A stretch of DNA of 51,384 nucleotides from Ferrovibrio sp. (GCF_029255545.1 NZ_JANLJJ010000011.1:37374-88757), one strand, 5' to 3'; counted from the stretch's first letter, positions 32,639-44,025 are shown. Notes: generated from the sequence alone by a model not told the origin. Numbers and translations: made by a program.

Positions 32639-33850
32639 ATGACCGCGATTGTTCCCGACATCGCCGCCCGTCCGGCCGCCGCCCGCCCAGCCGCTGCATC
32701 GGCCGCCACCGGCGCGGATGGCCGCAGCGACCTGCTGGGCCTGACGCGGCCCGAGATCGCCGCCGCCCTGGTGGCCGCCGGCGAGGCCGAGAAATCGGCC
32801 AGGATGCGCGCCAACCAGCTGTGGCACTGGATCTATTACCGCGGCAGCCGCGATTTCACCGCCATGACGACGCTGTCGAAGGATCTGCGCGAACGCCTGG
32901 CGGAGCGGTTCACCATCGGACGGCCGGATGTCAGCAAGGACCTGAAGAGCACCGACGGCACCCGCAAATGGCTGCTGAAATTCGCCGATGGCGAAGAAGC
33001 CGAATGCGTGCATATCCCGGAAGACGACCGCGGCGCGCTGTGCGTCTCCAGCCAGGTCGGCTGCACGCTGACCTGCAAATTCTGCCATACCGGCACCATG
33101 AAGCTGGTGCGCAACCTGGATGCCGGCGAGATCGTCGGCCAGGTGATGCTGGCGCGCGACCATCTTGAGGAATGGCCCTCGCCCAAGGATGGCCGCATGC
33201 TGTCCAACATCGTGATGATGGGCATGGGCGAGCCGCTGTACAATTTCGACAACGTGTCGAAGGCGCTCAAGATCGTGATGGACAACGAGGGCATCGCGAT
33301 CTCGAAGCGCCGCATCACGCTGAGCACCGCCGGCGTGGTGCCGATGATCGCGCGCTGCGGCGCCGAGCTGGGCGTGAACCTCGCGATCAGCCTGCATGCC
33401 GTGCGCGACGACATCCGCGACGTGATCGTGCCGATCAACAAAAAATATCCGATCAAGGAGCTGCTGCAGGCCTGCGCCGATTATCCGGGCCTGAGCAACG
33501 CGCGCCGCATCACCTTCGAATACGTGATGCTGAAAGGCGTGAATGACACGCCGGCCGACGCGAAGGAGCTGGTGCGGCTGCTGAACGGCATTCCGGCCAA
33601 GGTGAACCTGATCCCGTTCAACCCGTGGCCCGGCGCGCCCTATGAATGCTCGACCGACGAGACGATCCGCAAGTTCAGCGACATCGTCTTCAATGCCGGT
33701 TATTCCTCGCCGGTGCGCACGCCGCGCGGCCGCGACATCATGGCCGCCTGCGGCCAGCTCAAATCGGCCAGCGTGAAGCGCAGCAAGGCCGATATCCTGC
33801 GCGAGCAGGCCGCCAAGGAAGCCGCGGCGACCGCGGCCCTGCCGGCCTGA
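32639..33850 (+). CDS. rlmN: 23S rRNA (adenine2503-C2)-methyltransferase
   Basis: RlmN is a radical-SAM enzyme methylating A2503 of 23S rRNA and A37 of some tRNAs. The 403-residue protein has the cluster-binding C142-x3-C146-x2-C149 ([12 protein letters not shown]), [17 protein letters not shown], and the resolving Cys near residue 371 ([11 protein letters not shown]). The first 30 residues are an Ala/Pro/Arg-rich extension before the conserved core. It is cotranscribed with the IalB-like gene and the next small gene. Confidence 0.97.
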   Translation: MTAIVPDIAARPAAARPAAASAATGADGRSDLLGLTRPEIAAALVAAGEAEKSARMRANQLWHWIYYRGSRDFTAMTTLSKDLRERLAERFTIGRPDVSKDLKSTDGTRKWLLKFADGEEAECVHIPEDDRGALCVSSQVGCTLTCKFCHTGTMKLVRNLDAGEIVGQVMLARDHLEEWPSPKDGRMLSNIVMMGMGEPLYNFDNVSKALKIVMDNEGIAISKRRITLSTAGVVPMIARCGAELGVNLAISLHAVRDDIRDVIVPINKKYPIKELLQACADYPGLSNARRITFEYVMLKGVNDTPADAKELVRLLNGIPAKVNLIPFNPWPGAPYECSTDETIRKFSDIVFNAGYSSPVRTPRGRDIMAACGQLKSASVKRSKADILREQAAKEAAATAALPA

Positions 33851-33854
33851 TCCG

Positions 33855-34352
33855 ATGGCCGCCCCGCGCCACGCCCGTCTGCTCCTGGCCGCCGCCGCCC
33901 TGCTGGCGGCATGGCCCGCCATGGCGCAAAGCAACCTGACCGGCCTCAATCTGGCGCCGCCACCGCCGGCCCTGCCGGCTGCCCCGGCTGCATCACCGCT
34001 GCCGGCGCCTGCGCCGGCCGTGGCCGGAATTGACGAGCGCATCGCCTTCAACAGCACCGAGCGCTGGTTGATTCCGCATTATTTCCAACGCGTGCGCGAA
34101 CAGCAGAGGCGCGCCGCGCGGGCCAAGAAATTCCAGCGCGCCCTGCCAGATGGCATCGCCACGCCGCCGCAGAAAGGCGACATGCTGCCGCTGGGCGTGG
34201 TGGCCAGCCTGCATCGCCTGCCGGCGCCGCTGGTCCGCGACCTGCCGCCGGAACGCCCGGACACCAACCGCCTGGTGGTCGGCACCGATATCGTGATGCT
34301 GCGCAGCTCAACCGGCGAAGTGCTCGACGTGCTCAACAGAGTGATCGAGTGA
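33855..34352 (+). CDS. CigR/RcnB-like exported protein
   Basis: This is a 165-residue protein with a signal peptide (LLLAAAALLAAWPAMAQ) and a Pro/Ala-rich linker. The C-terminal half carries features of the RcnB/CigR family: ALPDGIATPPQKGDMLPLGV, LVRDLPPERPDTNRLVVGTDIVML and TGEVLDVLNRVIE. RcnB affects nickel/cobalt homeostasis and CigR is a Salmonella effector, so function here is open. It follows rlmN by 4 bp and abuts the convergent chemoreceptor gene. Confidence 0.65.
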   Translation: MAAPRHARLLLAAAALLAAWPAMAQSNLTGLNLAPPPPALPAAPAASPLPAPAPAVAGIDERIAFNSTERWLIPHYFQRVREQQRRAARAKKFQRALPDGIATPPQKGDMLPLGVVASLHRLPAPLVRDLPPERPDTNRLVVGTDIVMLRSSTGEVLDVLNRVIE

Positions 34353-36587
34353 TCAGGCCGCCCGGGCTTCGACCCGGGCCTGCATCCGGACCTGCGATGC
34401 CGGTTTCGCTGTTTCCGCTTTCTTGAAAAATCCGACCAGCTCGGCCAGCGCGCGCGCCTGTTCCGCCAGGGCCTGGGCCGAGGCGGTGGTTTCCTCCACC
34501 AGGGCAGCGTTGCGCTGGGTCGCCTGATCCATCTGCGCCACGGCGGTGTTGACCTGCTCCAGCCCGGTCGCCTGTTCTTTGCTGGCCGCCGCGATCTCGG
34601 CGATGATATCGGATACACTCCTGATGGCCTGGTTGACCTCGTCCAGCGCGGCGCCGGCGCGATCGACCAGCCCGGCACCCTCGCGCACATGGCCATTGGA
34701 ATCCTCGATCAGGCCCTTGATCTCCTTCGCGGCATTGGCCGAACGCTGCGCCAGCGCGCGCACTTCGTGCGCCACCACCGCGAAACCCTTGCCGGCTTCG
34801 CCGGCGCGGGCCGCCTCGACGGATGCGTTCAGCGCCAGCAGATTGGTCTGGAAGGCGATCTCGTTCATCACCACGACGATGTCGCCGATGCGGGTGGCGC
34901 TGGCCTCGATCTTCTGCATCGCGCCAACCACGCCCTGCACCACGACTCCGCTGGCGACCGCCTTGTCGCGGGCAGCGGCGCTTAAGTGATCGGCCCGCGC
35001 GGCGTTGTCGGCATTCTGTTTCACCGTCGCGGTGATCTGCTGCATGGTCGCCGCGGTTTCCTCCAGGGCGGCCGCCTGGCTTTCGCTGCGCTGGGCCAGA
35101 TCGAGGCTGCCGGCGGAAATCTCGCCGGCGGCCGATTGCACCGCCACCGTGCTGTCGCCCAGGCGGCGCGAGAAATCGCTGAGCAGGCTGGCCATGCGGT
35201 TGGCGCTGTCCTTCAGCTGGCTGAAGATGCCGGCGTAATCACCCGTCACCTTGTGGCCGGTATCGCCATGGCCAAGCGCCTCGGTCACGTCGGCCAGTTC
35301 GCCCACCATGCCCTGCAGCATCTCGGTCAGCCGGTTGAGCTGACGGCTGACATCGAGGAAAAAGCCTTCCTTGCCGTCCTGCGCCAGCCGGCCGGCAAGG
35401 TCGCCGCCGATGATGCGGTTGACCAGCTCGCTGATCTCGGCGGCGGCGACTTTTTCGCGCGCCTCACGCTCGGCGAGCTTAAGCCGCTCGCCGTCGCGCA
35501 CCACCTGGCGGTCGCGCGATGATTTGCGCCGCGCCCGGCTTTCGCCCCGCCAGTCGCGCCAGGCCTGGCGCAGGTCGCCGAACCGCCGGCCGCCGCCGGC
35601 GACCAGGCCGGCCAGCGCGACCACCGGCAGGCCGAGCGTCAGGCAGGCGGCGAAAACGCCGGAGAAACGATCCTTCGGCTGCGCCAGCAATCGCGCGCAG
35701 TCGGCGCGCAGATCGGCGGCGACGCGGTCGCGGACCCGGTTGATCTGCTCGATCCGCTGCGTCGTGGTCTGAAACCAGTGCGGCGCCGCTATGCCGCCGG
35801 TGGAGCCATGGGCGAAACCGTCATGGATCGCGGCGCGTAAGGTCTGCACGGCCGTGAATACCGCGTCCTGACAGACCGTATCGAAGAAGGCCGCCTGCGC
35901 CGAAGAGGCATGCGAGCGGAAGACGGCGAAATCGGCCTCCTGCAGGAAACCCAGACTCATGAACCGCTGGAAGACCGGCAGCTCGAAGCGGCCGGCCGCC
36001 AGCGCGCCCGACCCGGTGGCGCGTTCCTGCGCCGATTTCTCCAGGCCTTCCAGCAGGGCAAGGAATGCATCCAGCCCGCGGGCGAAGGCCATGTTGTTCA
36101 GCAGATAGCCGATGCCGCGCACGCTTTCCAGGCCATGGCGGATCGGCACGGTCCAGTTGGCGAAGGATTGCTGGGTGGTCAGCTCAAGCCGGTCGATGGC
36201 AGGCCGGTTGGCGCGGGCGCGCTCGAGCAGGGCGCCGAGTTCGTCGCCGGCAGAAACCAGCGATGCCAGCAGGGCATGCCCGCGACAATCCTCGACCGCG
36301 GCCCTGACCGCGACCGCGCTCTGGTCCATCGCGCCGCGCGCCACCTGCAGCTGGTCGCGGAATTCATGGCCCTTGCTGCCGATGAACAGCGCGCTGGAGC
36401 CGCGTTCGCGCTGCAGGTCGTTGGCCAGTTGCCCGATGGCGATGGCATAGGCGATGGCCTTTTCGGCGGCCGGGGCTTCGTCACGCAGCTGCCGCTCCTC
36501 GAACAGGCGGGTGGCGGCAAAGCCGACAAAACCGAGTATCGCAAGATTGCGGGGTGAGGTCGGTGAGGTCTGGACGGCGGCAGGCAT
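34353..36587 (-). CDS. Methyl-accepting chemotaxis protein with a NIT (nitrate/nitrite-sensing) domain
   Basis: This is a 744-residue chemoreceptor. A short N-terminal hydrophobic segment (about 14-30) is followed by an all-helical sensor domain with the NIT hallmark [19 protein letters not shown] and a second family motif [21 protein letters not shown] membrane helix (about 305-330), HAMP-like segments and a full signalling domain follow, with [21 protein letters not shown] at the hairpin tip. NIT domains sense nitrate and nitrite. ATG at 36587 with GAGGTG is preferred over a longer frame through the terminator. The gene lies directly after the cyanate/nitrate operon but has its own sigma-54-like promoter. 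Confidence 0.9.
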   Translation of the reverse strand: MPAAVQTSPTSPRNLAILGFVGFAATRLFEERQLRDEAPAAEKAIAYAIAIGQLANDLQRERGSSALFIGSKGHEFRDQLQVARGAMDQSAVAVRAAVEDCRGHALLASLVSAGDELGALLERARANRPAIDRLELTTQQSFANWTVPIRHGLESVRGIGYLLNNMAFARGLDAFLALLEGLEKSAQERATGSGALAAGRFELPVFQRFMSLGFLQEADFAVFRSHASSAQAAFFDTVCQDAVFTAVQTLRAAIHDGFAHGSTGGIAAPHWFQTTTQRIEQINRVRDRVAADLRADCARLLAQPKDRFSGVFAACLTLGLPVVALAGLVAGGGRRFGDLRQAWRDWRGESRARRKSSRDRQVVRDGERLKLAEREAREKVAAAEISELVNRIIGGDLAGRLAQDGKEGFFLDVSRQLNRLTEMLQGMVGELADVTEALGHGDTGHKVTGDYAGIFSQLKDSANRMASLLSDFSRRLGDSTVAVQSAAGEISAGSLDLAQRSESQAAALEETAATMQQITATVKQNADNAARADHLSAAARDKAVASGVVVQGVVGAMQKIEASATRIGDIVVVMNEIAFQTNLLALNASVEAARAGEAGKGFAVVAHEVRALAQRSANAAKEIKGLIEDSNGHVREGAGLVDRAGAALDEVNQAIRSVSDIIAEIAAASKEQATGLEQVNTAVAQMDQATQRNAALVEETTASAQALAEQARALAELVGFFKKAETAKPASQVRMQARVEARAA

Positions 36588-36649
36588 GCGGCACCTCTTC
36601 TTTATCGCTTTTGGGTGGTCGCAACCGGCGACACCATGCTTCAAAAGCA

Positions 36650-36665
36650 AGCATGATCCGTGCCA
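36650..36665 (-). promoter_or_regulatory. Candidate sigma-54 promoter of the NIT chemoreceptor gene
   Basis: On the minus strand TGGCACGGATCATGCT matches the -24/-12 consensus TGGCAC-N5-TTGC[AT] with one mismatch (ATGC for TTGC), and the invariant GG-N10-GC is kept. A transcript would start near 36639, about 50 nt before the ATG. A 7-bp inverted repeat, CATGCTT...AAGCATG (36635-36655), overlaps the -12/start region. Confidence 0.6.
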
Positions 36666-36726
36666 AGAAAACTTTGGCGGAAACAGCCTGACATGCCACG
36701 CACGGTTCGCGTGCAGCGCGGCCCGC

Positions 36727-36764
36727 AAAAAAAGATGCCGTCCGACGCAACGCCGAACGGCATC
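36727..36764 (-). terminator. Rho-independent terminator of the cynS operon
   Basis: The arms GATGCCGT and ACGGCATC are extended inward by partial pairing, and on the minus strand are followed by seven T. It lies 47 bp after the cynS stop and before the chemoreceptor promoter, so it separates the two transcripts. Confidence 0.9.
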
Positions 36765-36810
36765 CTGCCTTGATCATCTGCTGCGGCCCTGGCGGGCCGG
36801 CGACGCGGTA

Positions 36811-37260
36811 TCAGTAGCGCTTGTAATCGAGGAACTTGCCGGTCATGACGATCTTGACGCGGTCGCCCTTCGGATCGGGCAGGCGTTCCATCGTCATGTT
36901 GAAGTCGATCGCCGACATGATGCCGTCGCCGAATTCCTCCTGGATCAGCTCCTTCCAGGTGGTGCCATAGACCTGCACCAGTTCGTGGAAGCGATAGATC
37001 AGCGGATCGGTCGGCGGGCCCGGCGGCAGCGAACCCCGATAGGGCGTCTCGGCCAGCAGCTTCTCTTCCATCTTGCCCAAGCCGAACAGCTTGGCCGCCT
37101 TCGCCGCCTGCGGCGGCGTCAGCTTCATCTGGCCGAGCAGGCCGGCGGTGAGGAAGATCGGCGACTGCTTGGAATCGATCTTTTTGGTGATCTCTTTCCA
37201 GCTCCAGCCTTTCATCCGCTTGATGTCGAGAATCTTCTCGGTCACGGACTCGCGTTTCAC
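36811..37260 (-). CDS. cynS: Cyanate hydratase (cyanase)
   Basis: CynS converts cyanate and bicarbonate to ammonia and CO2. The 149-residue protein matches the family (156 in Escherichia coli). The catalytic Arg and Glu are in PLIYRFHELVQVYGTTWK, and the catalytic Ser is in FGDGIMSAIDF. The N-terminal HTH-like helical domain (ILDIKRMKGWSWKEI) is present. The start is GTG at 37260 with AGGAGAGAAACC. It is the last gene of the operon after the ABC transporter genes, which points to cyanate as at least one transported substrate. Confidence 0.97.
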   Translation of the reverse strand: MKRESVTEKILDIKRMKGWSWKEITKKIDSKQSPIFLTAGLLGQMKLTPPQAAKAAKLFGLGKMEEKLLAETPYRGSLPPGPPTDPLIYRFHELVQVYGTTWKELIQEEFGDGIMSAIDFNMTMERLPDPKGDRVKIVMTGKFLDYKRY

Positions 37261-37297
37261 GGTTTCTCTCCTGTGGTTCTGGTGGCGACGGACATGG

Positions 37298-38176
37298 TTA
37301 TTCGGCAGCCGCGCCGTCCAGGCCTACCCCCAGCCCCGCCTTGGGCGCGGCGGCATAGACATGCGGCGGCTTGCGGGCATCCCAGCCCGCCGGTGGCGTG
37401 AAGGCCTTCGAGCGCCGAACCAGGAAATCCAGCAGGTGATTGCGGATCGGATAGTAATCCGGCAGCTGGTGCAGGGTTTCGCGGCTGCGATCCTTCGGCA
37501 GGGTGTTGACCAGGATCTCGGCGATCCTGGCGCCGGGCCCGTTGGTCATCAGCACGATGCGGTCGGCCAGCAGCATGGCCTCGTCGACATCATGGGTGAT
37601 CATGAAGACGGTAAGATTGGTGGCGGCGCGCAGGCGCAGCACCTCGTCCTGTAATGTTCCACGCGTGAGTGCATCGAGAGCCGAGAACGGCTCGTCCATC
37701 AGCAGCGTTTTCGGCTCGGTCGACAATGCGCGGGCAATGCCGACGCGCTGCTTCATGCCGCCGGAAAGCTGCGCCGGCCGTTTCGCTTCCGCGCCGGCCA
37801 GGCCGACCATGGCGATGTATTTGCGCGCATGCTCGATGGCCCTGGCCTTCGGCCAGGCCGGCCAGCGCGACTGCACGGCAAACAGCACGTTGTCGAGCAC
37901 GCTCATCCACGGCATCAGGGCATGGCCCTGGAACACCACGGCGCGGTCCAGGCTGGGGCCTTCCACCGCCTTGCCGTCGAAGATGATGGCGCCGTCGCTG
38001 GGCGTGTCCAGGCCGGCCAGGATATTGAGCACGGTGGTCTTGCCGCAGCCGGAATGGCCGATGATGCAGACGAACTCGCCCTTCTCGACGCCGAACCACA
38101 GATCCTCGAACACCGCCTTATCGCTGCCGGGAAACTGGCGCTTGAGCGCCTCGACCGAAATGAAATGCTGACTCAT
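37298..38176 (-). CDS. Nitrate/cyanate-type ABC transporter ATP-binding protein
   Basis: This is a 292-residue ATPase of the NrtC/NrtD/CynD (taurine-nitrate) group. Walker A is [10 protein letters not shown], the Q loop is [11 protein letters not shown], the signature is [15 protein letters not shown], Walker B is [11 protein letters not shown] and the switch His is in ITHDVDEA. The C-terminal extension ([19 protein letters not shown]) is usual for nitrate/cyanate ATPases. ATG at 38176 follows the permease stop by 10 bp. Confidence 0.93.
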   Translation of the reverse strand: MSQHFISVEALKRQFPGSDKAVFEDLWFGVEKGEFVCIIGHSGCGKTTVLNILAGLDTPSDGAIIFDGKAVEGPSLDRAVVFQGHALMPWMSVLDNVLFAVQSRWPAWPKARAIEHARKYIAMVGLAGAEAKRPAQLSGGMKQRVGIARALSTEPKTLLMDEPFSALDALTRGTLQDEVLRLRAATNLTVFMITHDVDEAMLLADRIVLMTNGPGARIAEILVNTLPKDRSRETLHQLPDYYPIRNHLLDFLVRRSKAFTPPAGWDARKPPHVYAAAPKAGLGVGLDGAAAE

Positions 38177-38186
38177 GGCTGCTGCC

Positions 38187-39026
38187 TCATTCCGGATAGG
38201 TGACAAGGCGGGTGAGGAAACCAAGCAGCTGGTCGAGCAGCATGCCGATCACGCCGATGAACAGGATGGCGTTGATCACGTTGGCGATGGAGAGGTTGTT
38301 CCACTCGTTCCACACGAAGTAGCCGATGCCGGTGCCGCCGACCAGCATCTCGGCGGCGACGATCACCAGCCAGGCGATCGAGATCGAAATGCGCATGCCG
38401 GTGAGGATGGTGGGCGCCGCCGCCGGCAGGATGACGCGGAAGATCTTGCGGAAGGTGCCGACCTCCAGCGTGCGCGCCACGTTCAGCCATTCCTTGCGCA
38501 CATTCGCCACGGCAAAGGCCGTGTTGGTCAGCATCGGCCAGATCGAGCAGATGAAGATGACGAAGATCGAGGAAATCGCGCTGTCCTTGATCGTGTAGAG
38601 CGCCAGCGGCATCCAGGCCAAGGGCGAAACCGGCCGCATGACCTGGATGAACGGATCAAGCGCCTGGCGGAACAGCGGCGAGAGGCCAATCAGGAAGCCG
38701 AGCGGCACGGCGACCAGCACGGCCAGACCGAAACCCAGCGCGACGCGCAGGATCGACCAGCCGAGCTGGACGCCGATGCCCTGGTCGTTCGGGCCCTTCA
38801 CGTAAAACGGATCGGCCAGATGCTTCCACAGCGTCGCGCCGACATCGAGCGGACCCGGCATCGCCGATTTGCCCTGGGTGGCGGTGAGCCCCATCAGCTT
38901 GGCGTATTCCGGATCCATGGCCTGGGTCTGGCCGGCGCCCGAGGTGGCGATATGCCAGGCCCCGAGCAGCGCGACCAGCAGGGCCACCGACACGATGGCG
39001 GCGCGCAGGCGGAACGATATCTTCAT
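38187..39026 (-). CDS. Nitrate/cyanate-type ABC transporter permease
   Basis: This is a 279-residue inner-membrane permease with about six helices and the cytoplasmic EAA loop ([28 protein letters not shown]). It is typical of the NrtB/CynB/TauC group, including [17 protein letters not shown]-like membrane segments ([20 protein letters not shown]). An N-terminal signal-anchor helix precedes a periplasmic loop of about 60 residues ([16 protein letters not shown]), as in NrtB. It lies between the binding-protein and ATPase genes. Confidence 0.93.
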   Translation of the reverse strand: MKISFRLRAAIVSVALLVALLGAWHIATSGAGQTQAMDPEYAKLMGLTATQGKSAMPGPLDVGATLWKHLADPFYVKGPNDQGIGVQLGWSILRVALGFGLAVLVAVPLGFLIGLSPLFRQALDPFIQVMRPVSPLAWMPLALYTIKDSAISSIFVIFICSIWPMLTNTAFAVANVRKEWLNVARTLEVGTFRKIFRVILPAAAPTILTGMRISISIAWLVIVAAEMLVGGTGIGYFVWNEWNNLSIANVINAILFIGVIGMLLDQLLGFLTRLVTYPE

Positions 39027-39068
39027 GCGTAATACTCCACGCTTGACTCCACGCCCGTTCCGCCCGAC

Positions 39069-40460
39069 TCAGGCGCGCCTGATCTTGAACGAGTTGACGT
39101 ATTCGGCAGGCTTGCTTGGGTCGAAGGGCTTGCCCATCACCGAGAAGGTCTTGTACGGGCTGCTTGGCGGGGTGAGGCCGACATCCTGCATCAGCTTCGC
39201 CGTATCGGTGGCGAGGAAAACCTGCTCGGCCACCTTCTGGTAATCGACGTCGCCCTTGATCTGACCCCAGCGCTTCATCTGGGTGAGAATCCAGATGCCG
39301 AAGCTCTGCCAGGGGAAGGGCGCGAAATCGATGCGGTCGGGCACCTTCTTCACATTGCCCAGGCCATCTGCGTAAGTGCCGGTCAGAACCTGCTCAACCA
39401 CCGTCACCGGCTGGTTCAGATAGGCCGCCGGCGCGATGGCCTCGGCGATCTGCTTGCGGTTCTCCGCCTTGGTGGCATAGGCGGTCGCCTCGATGATGGC
39501 GCGCAGCAGGGCGCGATAGGTATTCGGCGCGCTCTTGATGAAGTCCTGGCTGGCGGCGAAGGCGCAGCAGGGATGGCCGTCCCAGATTTCCTTGGTCAGC
39601 AGGTGGATGAAGCCGACGCCGTCATAGACCGCGCGCTGGTTCACCGGATCGGGCGCCAGGAAGCCGTCGATATTGTCGGCGCGCAGGTTGGCCACCATCT
39701 CCGGCGGCGGCACGGCACGGATCTGCACGTCGGTATCGGGGTCGACGCCATGTTCGGCCAGATAATAGCGCAGCAGGTAATTGTGCATCGAATAATCGAA
39801 GGGCACGGCCAGCTTGAAGCCCTTCCACTGCTTCGGGTCGCGCTTGTCCTTGTGCTTCATCGCCAGCGTGATGGCCTGGCCGTTGATATTCTCCACCGCC
39901 GGCATGGTGTAGGGGATCGGGTTCGAGCCGGTGCCGGTGGTGATCGCCAGCGGCATGGGCGACAGCATGTGGGCGGCGTCGTATTCCTTGTTGATGGTCT
40001 TGTCGCGGATCACCGCCCAGCCGGCGGTCTTGATCACGTCGACATTCAGGCCGTGCTTGGCATAGAAGCCCATCGGATGCGCCATGATGATCGGCGTGGC
40101 GCAGGTGATGGCGATGAAACCGACCTTGAGGTCCTTCTTCTCCAGCGGGCCCTTGTCCTGCGCGAAAGCCTCGCGCGCGGTGGCCAGCGGGAAGAACTGC
40201 TCGATCGCGGCCAGCAGCGTGCCGGCGCCGATGGTGTGCAGCACGCGGCGGCGGGTCATGTCGTCGGGGATCAGGGCACGCACCACCGCCTGGTCGACCG
40301 CGTTGGTCAGGCGCTTTTCCGCGTCGGCGGCGGTCTGCAGCTGGGTCTGCTGCTGCAGGGCGGCCAGCTCGGCATTGTGGTCGCCCAGGCTCCGGTGGGC
40401 GCCGCAGGGGCAGGCGGACAGATCGCTCTGGTGGTCGAACGGGTTCTTGAACAGTGACAT
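39069..40460 (-). CDS. NrtA/CynA-family periplasmic binding protein, Tat-exported, with a Cys-containing leader
   Basis: This is a 463-residue substrate-binding protein of the CmpA/NrtA/CynA family (DLKVGFIAITCATPIIMAHPMGFYAKHGL; GFLAPDPVNQRAVYDGVGFIH; DGHPCCAFAASQDFI). A twin-arginine-like motif (TRRRVLHTIG, residues 69-78) with a following hydrophobic stretch suggests Tat export. It is preceded by an unusually long leader of about 68 residues containing SACPCGAHRS (C17, C19) and a Gln-rich helix. ATG at 40460 is chosen; a longer frame would cross the promoter. It is the first gene of the operon, with a sigma-54 promoter about 40 bp upstream. Confidence 0.92.
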   Translation of the reverse strand: MSLFKNPFDHQSDLSACPCGAHRSLGDHNAELAALQQQTQLQTAADAEKRLTNAVDQAVVRALIPDDMTRRRVLHTIGAGTLLAAIEQFFPLATAREAFAQDKGPLEKKDLKVGFIAITCATPIIMAHPMGFYAKHGLNVDVIKTAGWAVIRDKTINKEYDAAHMLSPMPLAITTGTGSNPIPYTMPAVENINGQAITLAMKHKDKRDPKQWKGFKLAVPFDYSMHNYLLRYYLAEHGVDPDTDVQIRAVPPPEMVANLRADNIDGFLAPDPVNQRAVYDGVGFIHLLTKEIWDGHPCCAFAASQDFIKSAPNTYRALLRAIIEATAYATKAENRKQIAEAIAPAAYLNQPVTVVEQVLTGTYADGLGNVKKVPDRIDFAPFPWQSFGIWILTQMKRWGQIKGDVDYQKVAEQVFLATDTAKLMQDVGLTPPSSPYKTFSVMGKPFDPSKPAEYVNSFKIRRA

Positions 40461-40501
40461 GCTGCCTGCCTCTCCTGTTGCGGATGCCTCAGGCTGCAAG
40501 G

Positions 40502-40517
40502 AGCAAGGAGCGTGCCA
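40502..40517 (-). promoter_or_regulatory. Sigma-54 (-24/-12) promoter of the cyanate/nitrate operon
   Basis: On the minus strand TGGCACGCTCCTTGCT is a perfect match to TGGCAC-N5-TTGC[AT]. Transcription would begin near 40491, about 30 nt before the binding-protein start. The divergently encoded sigma-54 activator and the palindromes at 40564-40616 complete the expected layout. Confidence 0.88.
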
Positions 40518-40563
40518 TGGCCACAAAATGGTGATTGCCAAGACTTTGCCGCCACCGCTATAC

Positions 40564-40616
40564 TACGATTATTCGTAATATACGATTATTCGTAGTTCTG
40601 ATTACGATTAATCGTA
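40564..40616. promoter_or_regulatory. Three 14-bp palindromes, candidate enhancer (activator-binding) sites
   Basis: TACGATTATTCGTA occurs at 40564-40577 and again at 40581-40594. TACGATTAATCGTA, a perfect palindrome, is at 40603-40616. Centres lie about 80, 97 and 119 bp upstream of the predicted sigma-54 start site, the usual range for enhancer sites. They also lie 20-72 bp before the activator start codon, so the activator may regulate itself. They do not match the NtrC consensus. Confidence 0.85.
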
Positions 40617-40635
40617 GAACCACGCAGGATCAGCC

Positions 40636-42558
<1,923 letters not shown>

Positions 42559-42698
42559 TTCCGGGCAAACCACAATGGCTGGGGTGTCGTTCTGGCACTC
42601 TCCCCCTCTTGTCTGCCAAGGCATTAGGCGCTTCACTGTCTCTGCCTTCCAGAACACGGCCGCCGTTGCCTGCGCTCCCTTCCTGCTGCGAGGCGATC

Positions 42699-42944
42699 AT
42701 GGTCACCATTCGTCTGGACAAACACGGCCGGCTCGACCTGCCGGCCGAGCTGGTCGACAGCCATCACTGGCGCGTCGGCACGGAGTTCGTCATCGAGGAT
42801 CGACCCGAAGGCCTGCTGCTGCGCCCCCTGCGCGATCATCCGAAAGCCGCCAGGGCGGCATCAGATGGCCACCATGGCAGTACCGGCCGCGATTCCGCGC
42901 TGGCCGATGCGGTGCGCAGCCGCTATGCCCGGCTGGGGCATTAA
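42699..42944 (+). CDS. AbrB/SpoVT-fold DNA-binding protein, orphan antitoxin-like
   Basis: This is an 81-residue protein. The N-terminal 45 residues form a swapped-hairpin AbrB/MazE-type domain (VTIRLDKHGRLDLPAEL, GTEFVIEDRPEGLLLRPL). The C-terminal part is short and charged and ends in ADAVRSRYARLGH. Such proteins are usually VapB or MazE antitoxins, yet no toxin gene is adjacent on either side. ATG at 42699 is favoured (GAGGCGATC upstream) over an upstream frame through low-complexity DNA. Confidence 0.75.
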   Translation: MVTIRLDKHGRLDLPAELVDSHHWRVGTEFVIEDRPEGLLLRPLRDHPKAARAASDGHHGSTGRDSALADAVRSRYARLGH

Positions 42945-43079
42945 AGCCTGAAATGATGTAGCCGAAACAACGCCGTGACCACCATCACGGCCATCCGTCC
43001 CTTGCCGCGCCATCATCCGGCCGTATTTCCCTGACATCGGTATCACCTGCCGCTTCAGGCCTCCCGGAGGATGTCGGCG

Positions 43080-43901
43080 ATGCATCGCCCGCTGGTTTGC
43101 GTTTCACTGGTCTCTGCCCTGCTCGCCCTGCCGGCCACACTGCTTTCGGCTGGCGGGCCAGCGATGGCGCAGAGCGGCGCGACCGAGAAATCCGGCGAAA
43201 AAACCGACTGGCGGCTGACCATCGGCGCCGGCGCCATGCTGGCGCCGAGCTATCTTGGTTCCGATGACTATGACATCGACGCCCTGCCGTTATTCGACCT
43301 GCGCTATGCCGACCGCGTCTTCCTTTCCACCCGCGACGGCCTCGGCGCCAACCTGCTGAGCTCCTCGCGCTGGCGGGCCGGCCCGGTGATCAAATACCGC
43401 TTCGGTCGCGACCAGGATGACGATGACGCCCTGCGCGGCCTGGGCGATGTCGATCCGGCCGGCGAAGCCGGCGGCTTCGTGCATTACGATCTGCGGCCGT
43501 TCAAGCTGGGGGCGGAAATCCGGCAGGGCTTCGGCGGCCATGAAGCCGTGATCGGCGACATGTTCGTCACCTGGAGCACCAGGCTGACCGACAGCCTGAT
43601 GCTGACCGCCGGCCCGCGCGCCACGGTGGCGAGCAAGGATTTCACCCAGACCTATTTCGGCATCGATGCCGGCCAGGCGGCCCGGTCGGGCTACCGGCCG
43701 TATGATCCGGACGGGGCCTATGTGAGCTACGGCCTTGGCGCCACGCTGACCTACAAGCTCACCGACCAGCTCAGTCTCGGCGGCTTCGCCGGCATCGACC
43801 GCATCGCCGGCGATGCGGCGGATTCACCGATCGTCGACCAGGCCGGCTCGGCCACCCAGGCCCGGCTTGGCCTGACGCTGGGTTACAGCTGGGGCTGGTA
43901 G
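43080..43901 (+). CDS. MipA/OmpV-family outer-membrane protein
   Basis: This is a 273-residue exported protein. A signal peptide ends at PAMAQ (about residue 31), and a beta-barrel with alternating aromatic strands follows: IGAGAMLAPSYLGSDDYDIDALPLFDLRY, GGFVHYDLRPFKLGAEIRQGFGGHEAV and a closing LGLTLGYSWGW with a terminal aromatic. This fits MipA/OmpV, linked to murein-enzyme scaffolding in Escherichia coli. ATG at 43080 lies 9 nt after CGGAGG; an ATG at 43071 directly abuts the ribosome-binding site and is less likely. Confidence 0.88.
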   Translation: MHRPLVCVSLVSALLALPATLLSAGGPAMAQSGATEKSGEKTDWRLTIGAGAMLAPSYLGSDDYDIDALPLFDLRYADRVFLSTRDGLGANLLSSSRWRAGPVIKYRFGRDQDDDDALRGLGDVDPAGEAGGFVHYDLRPFKLGAEIRQGFGGHEAVIGDMFVTWSTRLTDSLMLTAGPRATVASKDFTQTYFGIDAGQAARSGYRPYDPDGAYVSYGLGATLTYKLTDQLSLGGFAGIDRIAGDAADSPIVDQAGSATQARLGLTLGYSWGW

Positions 43902-44025
43902 CCCCCTCGCCGGCGCGACCCGGGTTCCGTATCGAATCGCAACCATCATCCATCTTCCGCCAGCGGATTGATTGCGGCCGGCCGGCCGCCTAGGCTGCGG
44001 CCATCCGCTTTCGGGAGGGAACGCC

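Noticed and set aside
42593-42614. TGGCAC upstream of the AbrB-like gene as a third sigma-54 promoter
   Set aside because: The following TTG is 10 bp away rather than 5 and there is no GC at the -12 position.
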